Below, piece by piece: positions 12,656 through 18,951 of a stretch of DNA of 20,448 bases. Each line of letters opens with the position of its first letter. Position 1 is the stretch's first letter. The DNA is from a virus. Under the pieces are notes generated by a model. The model was given only the letters and a program-made list of their open reading frames with translations, searched no databases and was not told the origin of the DNA. The position numbers were made by a program, and so were the translations under genes. The stretch is taken from the IMG/VR virus record IMGVR_UViG_3300031669_000299, positions 1-20,448 of that record. One strand, given 5' to 3'.

Positions 12656-12729
12656 GGCCGCTAGAGAGATTCGAACTCCCGACCACTCGCTTACAAGGCG
12701 AACGCTCTGGCCAACTGAGCTACAACGGC
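12656..12729 (-). tRNA. tRNA-Thr(TGT)
   Basis: Acceptor GCCGTTG/TAGCGGC, anticodon stem TTCGC/GCGAG with loop CTTGTAA, T-arm GGGAG-TTCGAAT-CTCTC, discriminator C. Confidence 0.9.
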
Positions 12730-12830
12730 ACTGTTAATGCAAAAATCCTGACTTCCAAGTTACCAACCCCTCCCAAGGTTAGGCAGCTCTTCCGCCAGGA
12801 TTTAAGACTTTTCCTATTGCTAGGACTTAG

Positions 12831-12906
12831 AGGCGGAAGTTGGATTCGAACCAACGTTCTGAACGTAATGAGCGTTCCGAGATAGACCAGGCTTCTCCAT
12901 TCCGCG
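12831..12906 (-). tRNA. tRNA-fMet(CAT), initiator-like
   Basis: First pair of the acceptor is a C-C mismatch (CGCGGAA against TTCCGCC), the hallmark of a bacterial initiator. D-arm GAGA-AGCCTGGTCTA-TCTC. Anticodon loop CTCATTA on GAACG/CGTTC, without the usual three G-C pairs of initiators. T-arm GTTGG-TTC-CCAAC. First tRNA of the operon. Confidence 0.82.
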
Positions 12907-12913
12907 ACGCTTA

Positions 12914-13210
12914 TTACTTCACTGCTTTACTTCCTACTGCGGGCACTACTGGGGTCTTCGGCTGGAGTAGAATTCCCAGCAACCAACCCATCTTCGGGAA
13001 CCTTGTTTCGGCCCACTGGATCGCCGCATGGTATGTCCCCGCGAGCGCGAGCGCTAAGCCCGCGAATTGGCCCTTATTAAAGTGGGCCCACTTCGAATAG
13101 AAGTACGAAGCCACAAGACCAACGGCACCCGTAATGATTGTACGAATTGTCGCACGCACACGGGTGGTAAATATTGAGTTTGTGGGCTGCGCCACTACAG
13201 GAGTCGTCAT
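12914..13210 (-). CDS. small membrane protein heading the tRNA operon
   Basis: 98 aa. Two likely membrane segments: TIITGAVGLVASYFY (residues about 24-38) and GQFAGLALALAGTYHAAI (about 47-64), joined by a short basic loop. Length and two-helix layout could fit a holin or another phage membrane protein, but no family is clear. The ATG follows a good promoter -10 by 6 nt with no ribosome-binding site, so the message is probably leaderless. It ends 7 nt before tRNA-fMet and is presumably co-transcribed with the tRNAs. Confidence 0.7.
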   Translation of the reverse strand: MTTPVVAQPTNSIFTTRVRATIRTIITGAVGLVASYFYSKWAHFNKGQFAGLALALAGTYHAAIQWAETRFPKMGWLLGILLQPKTPVVPAVGSKAVK

Positions 13211-13216
13211 GCTTAC

Positions 13217-13245
13217 AATATAGCATGGGTTTTTCTGTTTGTCCA
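13217..13245 (-). promoter_or_regulatory. promoter of the leftward tRNA operon (leaderless)
   Basis: TGGACA (13240-13245), 17 nt, TATATT (13217-13222), then 6 nt to the ATG at 13210. Both hexamers match 5 of 6. Transcription should start at the ATG. Confidence 0.75.
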
Positions 13246-13267
13246 GTCTTTAGAAATACTTGCATCA

Positions 13268-13297
13268 CATGGTATAAACGGCTACACTCATACCATG
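13268..13297 (+). promoter_or_regulatory. extended -10 promoter overlapped by an 8-bp inverted repeat
   Basis: TGG-TATAAA (13270-13278) for the rightward genes. CATGGTAT (13268-13275) and ATACCATG (13290-13297) are perfect inverted arms around the start-site region, a typical operator position. A repressor has not been identified. Confidence 0.6.
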
Positions 13298-13321
13298 GAG
13301 AAAAACCACAACGGAGGACAT

Positions 13322-14059
13322 ATGGAAATCAAGGTTTCAACGGATCCAAAGACTGTCAAGATGTTCCGGCGACTCGAACGTTTTCTAGACGATGAAGGTC
13401 TCGCGACTGGGCATTCTATTGATTTTCAGAATGCAGAGACGGGGCGCGTTTTCGCCACTTTCGTCCCCACGGAGTCTTACCGAGAGCTGCTTGAGGATAA
13501 CAAGTACCTTGTAGGGGCGCTTCGCGAAGCCCAAGCCCTCATGTTCGAAGCTGCCGAGCACATCGACTTCCTCGAAGACGGCAACGCCCTGCTCGATCTT
13601 ATCGACCTTCAGAATGAAGTGATTCAGGGTAGAGCCATCATGGATGAGGCGGAATTGTCCGATGACGAAGGCCATGGCCCAGGTCCATTCCCAATTCCTG
13701 GTACTAATGGCCAAGTGGAGTGGGTCTTCACTGGCAATGACGTGGCGGGGAACGCCGGTACCCTCATCTCGGCCCAGGAGTACGAGGAGTTACTCAACCT
13801 GCGCAAGAAGCGCGAGCGCGACCACAAGGCGCTCTCGTCAATGGATGCCAAGTTGAAGGAATACAAGAAGAACATCAACTCCCTTCAGTCTTCCCGCGAC
13901 ACCTGGCACGCCAGGGCTGACGAGAATTACGAGATGGCCTTGCGTATTCTCAACAATACCCGACGCATCAACGGGCTAGCCCCCCTTGACCTTGTTCCCG
14001 CTCCTTGGAGCGATGGGCACATTGCTTTCACCGCTGACGCGATCCGGTCAGTGAGGTAG
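13322..14059 (+). CDS. hypothetical coiled-coil protein
   Basis: 245 aa from the ATG at 13322, chosen because GGAGG lies just upstream; an earlier ATG (13295) is inside the inverted repeat and lacks such a site. Residues about 50-105 (ELLEDNKYLVGALREAQ...) and about 150-210 (EEYEELLNLRKKRERDHKAL and onward) are heptad-like and helical. A Gly/Pro-rich linker (HGPGPFPIPG) separates them. No family recognised. It is first in the rightward run, so it may be expressed early. It stops 4 nt before the kinase fusion. Confidence 0.8.
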   Translation: MEIKVSTDPKTVKMFRRLERFLDDEGLATGHSIDFQNAETGRVFATFVPTESYRELLEDNKYLVGALREAQALMFEAAEHIDFLEDGNALLDLIDLQNEVIQGRAIMDEAELSDDEGHGPGPFPIPGTNGQVEWVFTGNDVAGNAGTLISAQEYEELLNLRKKRERDHKALSSMDAKLKEYKKNINSLQSSRDTWHARADENYEMALRILNNTRRINGLAPLDLVPAPWSDGHIAFTADAIRSVR

Positions 14060-14063
14060 TACG

Positions 14064-14996
14064 ATGACCAAGCGTATATATGTCGCCGGTCCCATGAGGG
14101 GATACGAGAAGTGGAATTTTCCTGCGTTTGACAGGAACGCTGAATTCCTCGCGAGCCTGGGATGGGATCCGGTGTCACCGGCTGATCTTGACCGGCAGAT
14201 GGGCTTTGACGAGAACGACGACACGGTGGTGTTCGGTGAGGCTGAGTTCCACGAGGCGATGCTTCGTGACTACGAGGCCATCCTACGCTGTGACGCCATT
14301 GCCTTCATCCCCGGCTGGGAAAAGTCAACGGGGGCGGCGTTGGAGCGATCATTCGCCAGTCGCCTGAAGCTCGATATGTATCGGGTTGACGCCGACAATG
14401 CCTATCTGGAGAAGGAGCTCGTCATCGGCCTGACTGGGTATGCCCAGAGTGGGAAGAACACCTTGGCCGACATCCTCTCCAGTAACTACGGATTTGAGCA
14501 GCGTGCATTCGCTGATTCTCTCCGTGGCATCCTGTACGCACTTAACCCTCGTCTCCCCGAGCCCGACTGGGCGGAGGTTGGCGATGGGTTCGGGAACACT
14601 GGGGTTGTGCGTGTCCATGACTACATCGACAAGTACGGTTGGGAGTATGCGAAGGAGAACGTCCCTGAGGTTCGCCAACTGCTCCAGCGCCTTGGCACTG
14701 AGGGCGGTCGAACTTTCCTGGGCGAGAACGTGTGGGTGGATGGGCTCTTCAACAAGCCTCACGCTGCGCGACTCGTCACTACGGACTGCCGCTTCCCTTC
14801 TGAAATCTCTGCGGTCAAGGAACGTGATGGCGTCGTGATCCGTGTAGAGCGCAATGGGTATGGCCCAGTCAACAGCCACGTTTCTGAGACTGCTTCCCTG
14901 GGCCTTGAAGACTTCATGGTTCACAACGATGGAGAAATCTGGGAGATGGAAGAGCAAGTCTTAGAAGGACTTCGTGAGAGAGGTGTGAAACTCTGA
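14064..14996 (+). CDS. DUF4406 / deoxynucleoside monophosphate kinase fusion
   Basis: 310 aa in two domains. Residues 1-110: YVAGPMRGYEKWNFPAFDR and the CDAIAFIPGWEKSTGAALE strand-helix are the pattern of DUF4406, related to nucleoside 2-deoxyribosyltransferases. Residues about 119-310: IGLTGYAQSGKNTLADIL with a P-loop GYAQSGKNT (125-133), then DCRFPSE and GPVNSHVSE, resemble phage dNMP kinases of the T4 gp1 kind, which make dNDPs from dNMPs. Each part is full length, so this is a true fusion and not a frameshift. It should feed phage DNA synthesis. A GAGG lies 7 nt before the ATG. Confidence 0.82.
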   Translation: MTKRIYVAGPMRGYEKWNFPAFDRNAEFLASLGWDPVSPADLDRQMGFDENDDTVVFGEAEFHEAMLRDYEAILRCDAIAFIPGWEKSTGAALERSFASRLKLDMYRVDADNAYLEKELVIGLTGYAQSGKNTLADILSSNYGFEQRAFADSLRGILYALNPRLPEPDWAEVGDGFGNTGVVRVHDYIDKYGWEYAKENVPEVRQLLQRLGTEGGRTFLGENVWVDGLFNKPHAARLVTTDCRFPSEISAVKERDGVVIRVERNGYGPVNSHVSETASLGLEDFMVHNDGEIWEMEEQVLEGLRERGVKL

Positions 14997-15499
14997 TGTC
15001 CTATCAGGTAGCTAACGGGATGATAGAGAATGTGCATTCGCCACTTGTCTGTGAGGGTGAGAACTGTTGCATTCACAATCCGTCCGCGCACTCGATGCGT
15101 GACTTCCCCCAGTACTTCGGGCGACGAGGGACGGTGTTCATGGAGCGCCAGTGCCCGCACGGTTTCTTCCACCCGGATCCTGACGACCCCAAGACCAAGG
15201 ATTGGGTGGAGCGCCGTCACAACTGCGATGGGTGCTGCCAGGGATGCTACGAGGGCTATCCCGGAAAGCCGGACTGGTGGAATGAGATGCACACTCCTGA
15301 CCAACGCCTGCTGGTCAACAAGGCCCAGTGCAGGGCTTGCGGAGACATCATCCAGTCAGTATCCCGCCATGACTTCGTGAGCTGCGATTGCGGAGCAATT
15401 TCCGTTGACGGGGGGGTTGACTATCAGCACTGTAGTGCAGACTCCTGGGAGAACTTTTGGGACCTCAGTATCTACGAGGAGATTAACAGTGACTCTTAG
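14996..15499 (+). CDS. Cys-rich, zinc-binding-type protein (DUF7695-like C-terminus)
   Basis: 167 aa; the ATG overlaps the previous stop (TGATG). Fourteen cysteines in clusters: CEGENCC, CPHG, CDGCCQGC, then QCRACGDIIQSVSRHDFVSCDC ending in VDGGVDY. The last part matches a small two-knuckle domain common in phages. The N-terminal half (HNPSAHSMRDFPQYFGRRG) is not recognised. Probably binds zinc; target unknown. Confidence 0.8.
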   Translation: MSYQVANGMIENVHSPLVCEGENCCIHNPSAHSMRDFPQYFGRRGTVFMERQCPHGFFHPDPDDPKTKDWVERRHNCDGCCQGCYEGYPGKPDWWNEMHTPDQRLLVNKAQCRACGDIIQSVSRHDFVSCDCGAISVDGGVDYQHCSADSWENFWDLSIYEEINSDS

Positions 15500-15743
15500 T
15501 GAGGCCCTCGATACCGGGGCGATCATGTACTCGCGTCAACAAGCTCTCGGGGTGGAGTACGTCGAGTCGTACGACCTTGGACGGCTGGACATGCTGCTTG
15601 ATCTTCTCTGTGATCCCCTGGCAATTACCGACAACCACACCCGTGAGTTCATCAGACTTGCGGCGGAAAACATCTGTGAGGGGCTGAAGGACGCTGGGGT
15701 GTTCTTCTGGTCGATCTACGGAGATGCGGAGGAGTACCTGTGA
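15489..15743 (+). CDS. hypothetical protein
   Basis: 84 aa from a GTG at 15489 with GAGGAG 7 nt upstream; the start lies inside the end of the previous gene (11-nt overlap). An ATG at 15525 is an alternative. The protein is acidic and helical, with LGRLDMLLDLLCDPLAI and TREFIRLAAENICEGLKDAG. No family recognised. Confidence 0.75.
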   Translation: MTLSEALDTGAIMYSRQQALGVEYVESYDLGRLDMLLDLLCDPLAITDNHTREFIRLAAENICEGLKDAGVFFWSIYGDAEEYL

Positions 15744-16021
15744 GCGGTCTATTTGGAGGCGCTGTCCTCCTTCTTATCATTCTGATATTTGGGTATGGCT
15801 TATCGCTAGCCATCACCTACTGGTTCATTTCGATACCGCTGTTCTGCCTGTTGATCTACTCACAGGTGAAGCGTGACCAGAGGCGTGCGGCGAGGCCCCT
15901 GACCCCGGCGCAGCAAGCGGCGGAGGCGAAAGCAGCGGCAGACATCAGCCGGTTCATGGCGAAGGAAGCGATGTACCGGCAGATAGGGAAGGACGAGAAG
16001 AACAGGATGAGGGGACGATGA
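15740..16021 (+). CDS. small membrane protein
   Basis: 93 aa; GTG start overlaps the preceding stop (GTGA). Two membrane helices: GGAVLLLIILIFGYGLSLAI and ITYWFISIPLFCLLIYS (residues about 6-43). After that comes a basic, Ala-rich cytoplasmic tail (KRDQRRAARPLTPAQQAAEAKAA). The layout fits a membrane-anchored helper protein; a holin role cannot be excluded or shown. Confidence 0.78.
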   Translation: MSGLFGGAVLLLIILIFGYGLSLAITYWFISIPLFCLLIYSQVKRDQRRAARPLTPAQQAAEAKAAADISRFMAKEAMYRQIGKDEKNRMRGR

Positions 16022-16377
16022 ATCTAAACAAAGAGAAACTCAGCTCGGGGCTCAAGGACAAGCGGCGCAAGAAGTGGACCAAGCAGCGCACCAAGCGTGG
16101 CTACTCAGACCGTGACGTATGGAACTTCGACGGCTTCCTGGCGGAGGTAATCGCGGGCGGCGTACGGCAGATCAGCCTCTTTGCGGGACACCCAGCAGGC
16201 GTGAATGAGCAGGAGTGGATCGACACTCTGACCTTCATTGCCGATCAGTTCGAGTGGTACGCCAAGGAGCAGTTCTCCTACGACAAAGACTTCCGCGACA
16301 AGATCAACGACCCCGAGGGGGACTTCCACAAGGCATGGGTCTTGCTGGAGGCTAACTTCGACTGTCTCTGGACCTAA
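16018..16377 (+). CDS. hypothetical actinophage-type protein
   Basis: 119 aa; the ATG overlaps the previous stop (ATGA). After a Lys/Arg-rich start (KDKRRKKWTKQRTKRG) comes DVWNFDGFLAEVIAGGVRQI and a helical region with many aromatic residues (FEWYAKEQF). The style is that of small actinophage hypotheticals; no function known. Its stop overlaps the stop of the convergent minus-strand gene. Confidence 0.78.
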   Translation: MNLNKEKLSSGLKDKRRKKWTKQRTKRGYSDRDVWNFDGFLAEVIAGGVRQISLFAGHPAGVNEQEWIDTLTFIADQFEWYAKEQFSYDKDFRDKINDPEGDFHKAWVLLEANFDCLWT

Positions 16378-16718
16378 CGGTTCTTCGCCCTGGCGAGTCG
16401 CGCGGCCTTAGACCTACGGCGGCTCACCGCTGCCCTGCTGGCCCGTGATTGCTTGGTCATCGGGCTACCGTCTGCCCGGTGCGGCTCAGGGTTATTCCAC
16501 GAGTTGACGCGGGTGTGGTGCGTACGGCCCATGTTGAGGGCGGTCATCATGACCATGAACTTTGCAAAGTTCTTCTGCATGACCCGCTGGCGTTCCGCTT
16601 CCTCTTCCGTGTACTTCTCTAGATCCTCATTGATATCAGGAAACGCCTCCATTCTTTCCGAATAAGAGGTACGTTCTAGGGTCTCTACAGGAGCTTCTAT
16701 GGTGTCGTTCATTACCAT
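16374..16718 (-). CDS. hypothetical protein, convergent to the rightward genes
   Basis: 114 aa starting MVMND (a second ATG two codons later, 16712, may be the real start). Acidic first half (EAPVETLERT...FPDINEDLEKYTEEEAERQ), then FAKFMVMMTALNMG, and a strongly basic tail (SRASRAAVSRRRSKAARLARAK). The tail could bind nucleic acid. No family found. It sits alone on the minus strand within the plus-strand block, head-to-head with the gene at 16789. Confidence 0.7.
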   Translation of the reverse strand: MVMNDTIEAPVETLERTSYSERMEAFPDINEDLEKYTEEEAERQRVMQKNFAKFMVMMTALNMGRTHHTRVNSWNNPEPHRADGSPMTKQSRASRAAVSRRRSKAARLARAKNR

Positions 16719-16776
16719 CAGACTACCACGGGCTTCTAGCCTTCAAAAATTTTGCAAAAAAGGTGAACGTATGTGC

Positions 16777-16782
16777 TATGAT
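16777..16782 (+). promoter_or_regulatory. extended -10 of a leaderless promoter
   Basis: TGTGC-TATGAT, then 6 nt, then ATG at 16789. The -35 is weak (TTGCAA at 19-nt spacing). Same design as before 7915. Confidence 0.55.
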
Positions 16783-16788
16783 ATGGGG

Positions 16789-16938
16789 ATGATAGAAACG
16801 CTCCAAGATAACGCGGTCTGCACCTGCGGTGTATCGAGCCCCGGCGTCGTGGTCGTCCTCAAGGGGGCCATCGAGCACCACTGCACATCACCCGCCCCCT
16901 GCTGGGTGGATCAGCCACTACCTGACATCGAGGTTTAA
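16789..16938 (+). CDS. small Cys-containing protein, probably leaderless
   Basis: 49 aa starting MIETLQDNAVCTCGVSS, with four cysteines spread over the chain (CTC, CTSPAPC) and one His pair (EHHC) that could hold a zinc ion. Longer in-frame starts run back into the promoter. The ATG lies 6 nt after the -10 hexamer; no ribosome-binding site is present. The stop overlaps the next start (TAATG). Confidence 0.6.
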   Translation: MIETLQDNAVCTCGVSSPGVVVVLKGAIEHHCTSPAPCWVDQPLPDIEV

Positions 16939-17228
16939 TGCTGCACGAAATACGCTACATTTGGCTCCATTATTTCTGGCCCTCGGACCTGGGTAATGGC
17001 CCGGAGTCCATTCAGGAGATGGTGCTTCTAGCCGTCCTCTCGTCGTTCATCTACCCTCCTCTTCGTCACTACATCCAGCGTGAGTTCGAGAAGATCCACC
17101 ACAAGCTCGATCACGTCACGAGCGGTACCACGGACCCATACGAAGAGCCTGAGTGGGACCGTTTCGAACATTGGGTGGCCAAGCTGATAAAGTTGGTCAC
17201 TAGACCCTTTAGAAAGAAGGCATTGTAA
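16938..17228 (+). CDS. small membrane protein
   Basis: 96 aa; ATG overlaps the previous stop as TAATG. Residues about 28-45 (MVLLAVLSSFIYPPLRHYI) form one membrane or re-entrant segment, preceded by an aromatic stretch (IRYIWLHYFWPSDLGNG). The rest is charged and helical. It occurs in a set of three membrane-type proteins in this arm. No family named. Confidence 0.75.
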   Translation: MLHEIRYIWLHYFWPSDLGNGPESIQEMVLLAVLSSFIYPPLRHYIQREFEKIHHKLDHVTSGTTDPYEEPEWDRFEHWVAKLIKLVTRPFRKKAL

Positions 17229-17395
17229 TGAAAAAGCGCGTCTATGCGTATATGAGCGGATTGGCATTCATCATCGCCGGGAACCTTGGCGAGGCCCACA
17301 GCGGGTGGTGGGGCTGGTGGGACATCCCCGCTTTCGTTTTCGTCATGATCGGGTTCTCGCTGATGGATGCTTACTCCAAGGAGTGTAAGAACTAA
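17228..17395 (+). CDS. very small membrane protein
   Basis: 55 aa, MKKRVYAYMSGLAFI... Two hydrophobic stretches, VYAYMSGLAFIIAGNLG (residues about 5-21) and IPAFVFVMIGFSLM (about 33-46), with a Trp-rich connector (GWWGWWD). ATG overlaps the previous stop (TAATG). Its conserved coupling with neighbours supports a real gene. Confidence 0.7.
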   Translation: MKKRVYAYMSGLAFIIAGNLGEAHSGWWGWWDIPAFVFVMIGFSLMDAYSKECKN

Positions 17396-17396
17396 A

Positions 17397-17759
17397 ATGA
17401 GCAAGCAAGCACACTGGCTGGATGATGTGGAGGCTCACGACTACGACGCTGCCGAAGAGTACCTATCTCTCTTGATGCTCGGCGGGAGTGCTAGGAGTAT
17501 CGCCCTTAGTTTGAAGAGCGCGTCCCCCTTCCGCTGGTTTAAGGCCAAGGACATCCTCCGGGCTTCGGGTCTACCGGCGCTCCCCGAGAGCAACGCACAC
17601 GTTCACAAGGACCTCTGGAAGATCAAGGATGGCGAGAAGCTCTCCCCGATCCTACTCTTCAGGGGGGGCCATGATCTCATCATCGCTGATGGATACCACC
17701 GCGTCTGCGCCAGTTACATTCTGGACGAGAACGCCGAGATACCTGCTAAGTTAGTGTAG
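17397..17759 (+). CDS. ParB-like small protein
   Basis: 120 aa from the ATG at 17397. The block FKAKDILRASGLPALPESN, then GEKLSPILLFRG and LIIADGYHRVCASYILDEN, is the signature of a ParB/Srx-type family found in many bacteria as a stand-alone protein. In ParB proteins the Gly-x-HR motif belongs to the nucleotide-binding (CTPase) fold, but this short form has no helix-turn-helix. The ribosome-binding site (AAGGAG) is 13 nt away, so coupling to the upstream gene is likely. Its stop overlaps the next start (TAGTG). Confidence 0.72.
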   Translation: MSKQAHWLDDVEAHDYDAAEEYLSLLMLGGSARSIALSLKSASPFRWFKAKDILRASGLPALPESNAHVHKDLWKIKDGEKLSPILLFRGGHDLIIADGYHRVCASYILDENAEIPAKLV

Positions 17760-18130
17760 TGGCGAGGCGCATCCTGGTAACTGGGGGCAGATCTTGTTAC
17801 GACTGGCTGACAGTCAGTAGGGCGATCTTCGACCGCTGTAGCCAGGGCGATATCATCGTCCACGGGGGGGCGGCGGGCATCGATAGCATCGCATCCCAGA
17901 TCGTGCGCTACAACCCGGATCTCTTCGATGAGGACCCGTTCCCCGCCGACTGGGACACCCACGGTAAGGCAGCGGGGGGCATTCGCAATCAGGCGATGCT
18001 CGATTCGGGCATCAGCGGAGCTCTTATCTTCGCTGGCGGGAATGGCACGGCGGACATGGTGAGGAGACTCACTGCCGCTGGCAAGAAGTGTTACGACTAC
18101 AGCGGGTACTGGATGGGCCAGCCAAAGTAG
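17759..18130 (+). CDS. SLOG-fold protein (DUF2493, YspA/cpYpsA-like)
   Basis: 123 aa; GTG start overlaps the ParB-like stop. N-terminal RILVTGGRSCYDW and IVHGGAAGIDSIA are the Rossmann-like nucleotide-binding motifs of the SLOG superfamily; LIFAGGNGTADMVRRLTAAG is the second half of the fold. Members bind nucleotides or cleave nucleotide-like ligands; the substrate here is unknown. Phages often carry this fold near small regulatory genes. Confidence 0.8.
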   Translation: MARRILVTGGRSCYDWLTVSRAIFDRCSQGDIIVHGGAAGIDSIASQIVRYNPDLFDEDPFPADWDTHGKAAGGIRNQAMLDSGISGALIFAGGNGTADMVRRLTAAGKKCYDYSGYWMGQPK

Positions 18131-18138
18131 AAGCTGTC

Positions 18139-18183
18139 AGACCCCCGGTAGCGCAACAAGGGCATGTGGGCTACAGGGGGTCT
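18139..18183. terminator. probable bidirectional terminator hairpin
   Basis: AGACCCCC and GGGGGTCT (8-bp perfect arms) close a 29-nt loop containing TAGC/GCTA. It lies between convergent genes (18130 plus, 18196 minus). No T-run, so the terminator call is tentative. Confidence 0.45.
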
Positions 18184-18195
18184 CCTCTGGCCCGA

Positions 18196-18582
18196 TTAAA
18201 GACTCTGCGCCTTCTCTCGGGCCAGGAGGATGGTGGTCTTCTCGAAGGTATCAGCTCGATCCTTCTCCTTGGCGAGTTGGGCCCGAAGGCGCTCAATCTC
18301 CAACTGGTCCTTGGCACTCGAAATCTGGTGAGTAACCGGGGGACGCTGGGCAGTGTTGCGACGACGATTCTCCGTCCGCTCCTTACGGACCCAATTGCTG
18401 AGGGTTTGCTGGGAGACCTGGAACCTCGCGGCCACATCCGTGAGCCGTTCACCACCGTGAACCACCATACGCGCAGCTTCGTGCCTGAAGTCCTCGGTGT
18501 ACTTGTTGCGGTGACGGACGAGATCCTCTGGATCGATCCGGGCTTCGGTATCTTCTGGCTTCACCTCAGTGGCTGCTGACAT
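18196..18582 (-). CDS. orphan IS3 OrfA-type transposase / DNA-binding protein
   Basis: 128 aa. The N-terminal half (YTEDFRHEAARMV, then RLTDVAARFQVSQQTLSNWVRKE) is the HTH of IS3-family OrfA. The C-terminal half, EIERLRAQLAKEKDRADTFEK, is the leucine-zipper coil of OrfA. There is no OrfB downstream, no inverted ends, and no frameshift signal, so it is not an active insertion sequence. It has a strong own promoter and a strong RBS (AAAGGAGG), which suggests a gene kept for regulation. Confidence 0.8.
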   Translation of the reverse strand: MSAATEVKPEDTEARIDPEDLVRHRNKYTEDFRHEAARMVVHGGERLTDVAARFQVSQQTLSNWVRKERTENRRRNTAQRPPVTHQISSAKDQLEIERLRAQLAKEKDRADTFEKTTILLAREKAQSL

Positions 18583-18644
18583 ACATTCCTCCTTTGGAAC
18601 TGTTCGATCAGAATGATCAGAACTGGTGAACTACCACAAAGATG

Positions 18645-18673
18645 AATATACGTTCACGGTTATGGTTTGTCAA
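18645..18673 (-). promoter_or_regulatory. strong sigma70-type promoter with operator-like repeats
   Basis: TTGACA (18668-18673), 17 nt, TATATT (18645-18650). Downstream leader of about 55 nt has TTCTGATC twice and a GAACTGTTC palindrome, possible autoregulation sites for the OrfA-like protein. Confidence 0.8.
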
Positions 18674-18738
18674 GCCGATTTTTAACAACTACCCTGCGGG
18701 GGAGGTCCCTTCCCTGATCCGCAGCGATTAAATTTTCC

Positions 18739-18948
18739 CTAGAGGGGGGATAGAAGCGCCTTAAAAAGGGTCAATTCCTCCGAGTCGGCTACCAATTGAT
18801 CATAGTCATCGACCCGGATCAGGACCGCCCAAGGATCCCCGTCAGCGTCATGGAAGGTGTACGGCTCCCGACCCATCCGGTACGCCAAACTCTCGATACA
18901 ATCGCCCAACTCCTCGTCAGACAGGTCCTCACTATCCAAATGCTTCAC
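18739..18948 (-). CDS. small acidic protein, Phd/YefM antitoxin-like
   Basis: 69 aa from GTG at 18948, with AAGGGGG upstream; a TTG one codon earlier is less suited. The string EPYTFHDADGDPWAVLIRVDDYDQLVADSEEL resembles the strand and helix region of Phd-type antitoxins (xPvAVLIsxxDYexL). No toxin ORF is found beside it. Could be a solo antitoxin against a host system; this is inference only. Confidence 0.55.
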   Translation of the reverse strand: MKHLDSEDLSDEELGDCIESLAYRMGREPYTFHDADGDPWAVLIRVDDYDQLVADSEELTLFKALLSPL

Positions 18949-18951
18949 CAA

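Noticed and set aside
18088-18579. Plus-strand 163-aa ORF
   Set aside because: It is the antisense of the OrfA-like gene, which has a known fold, promoter and RBS.
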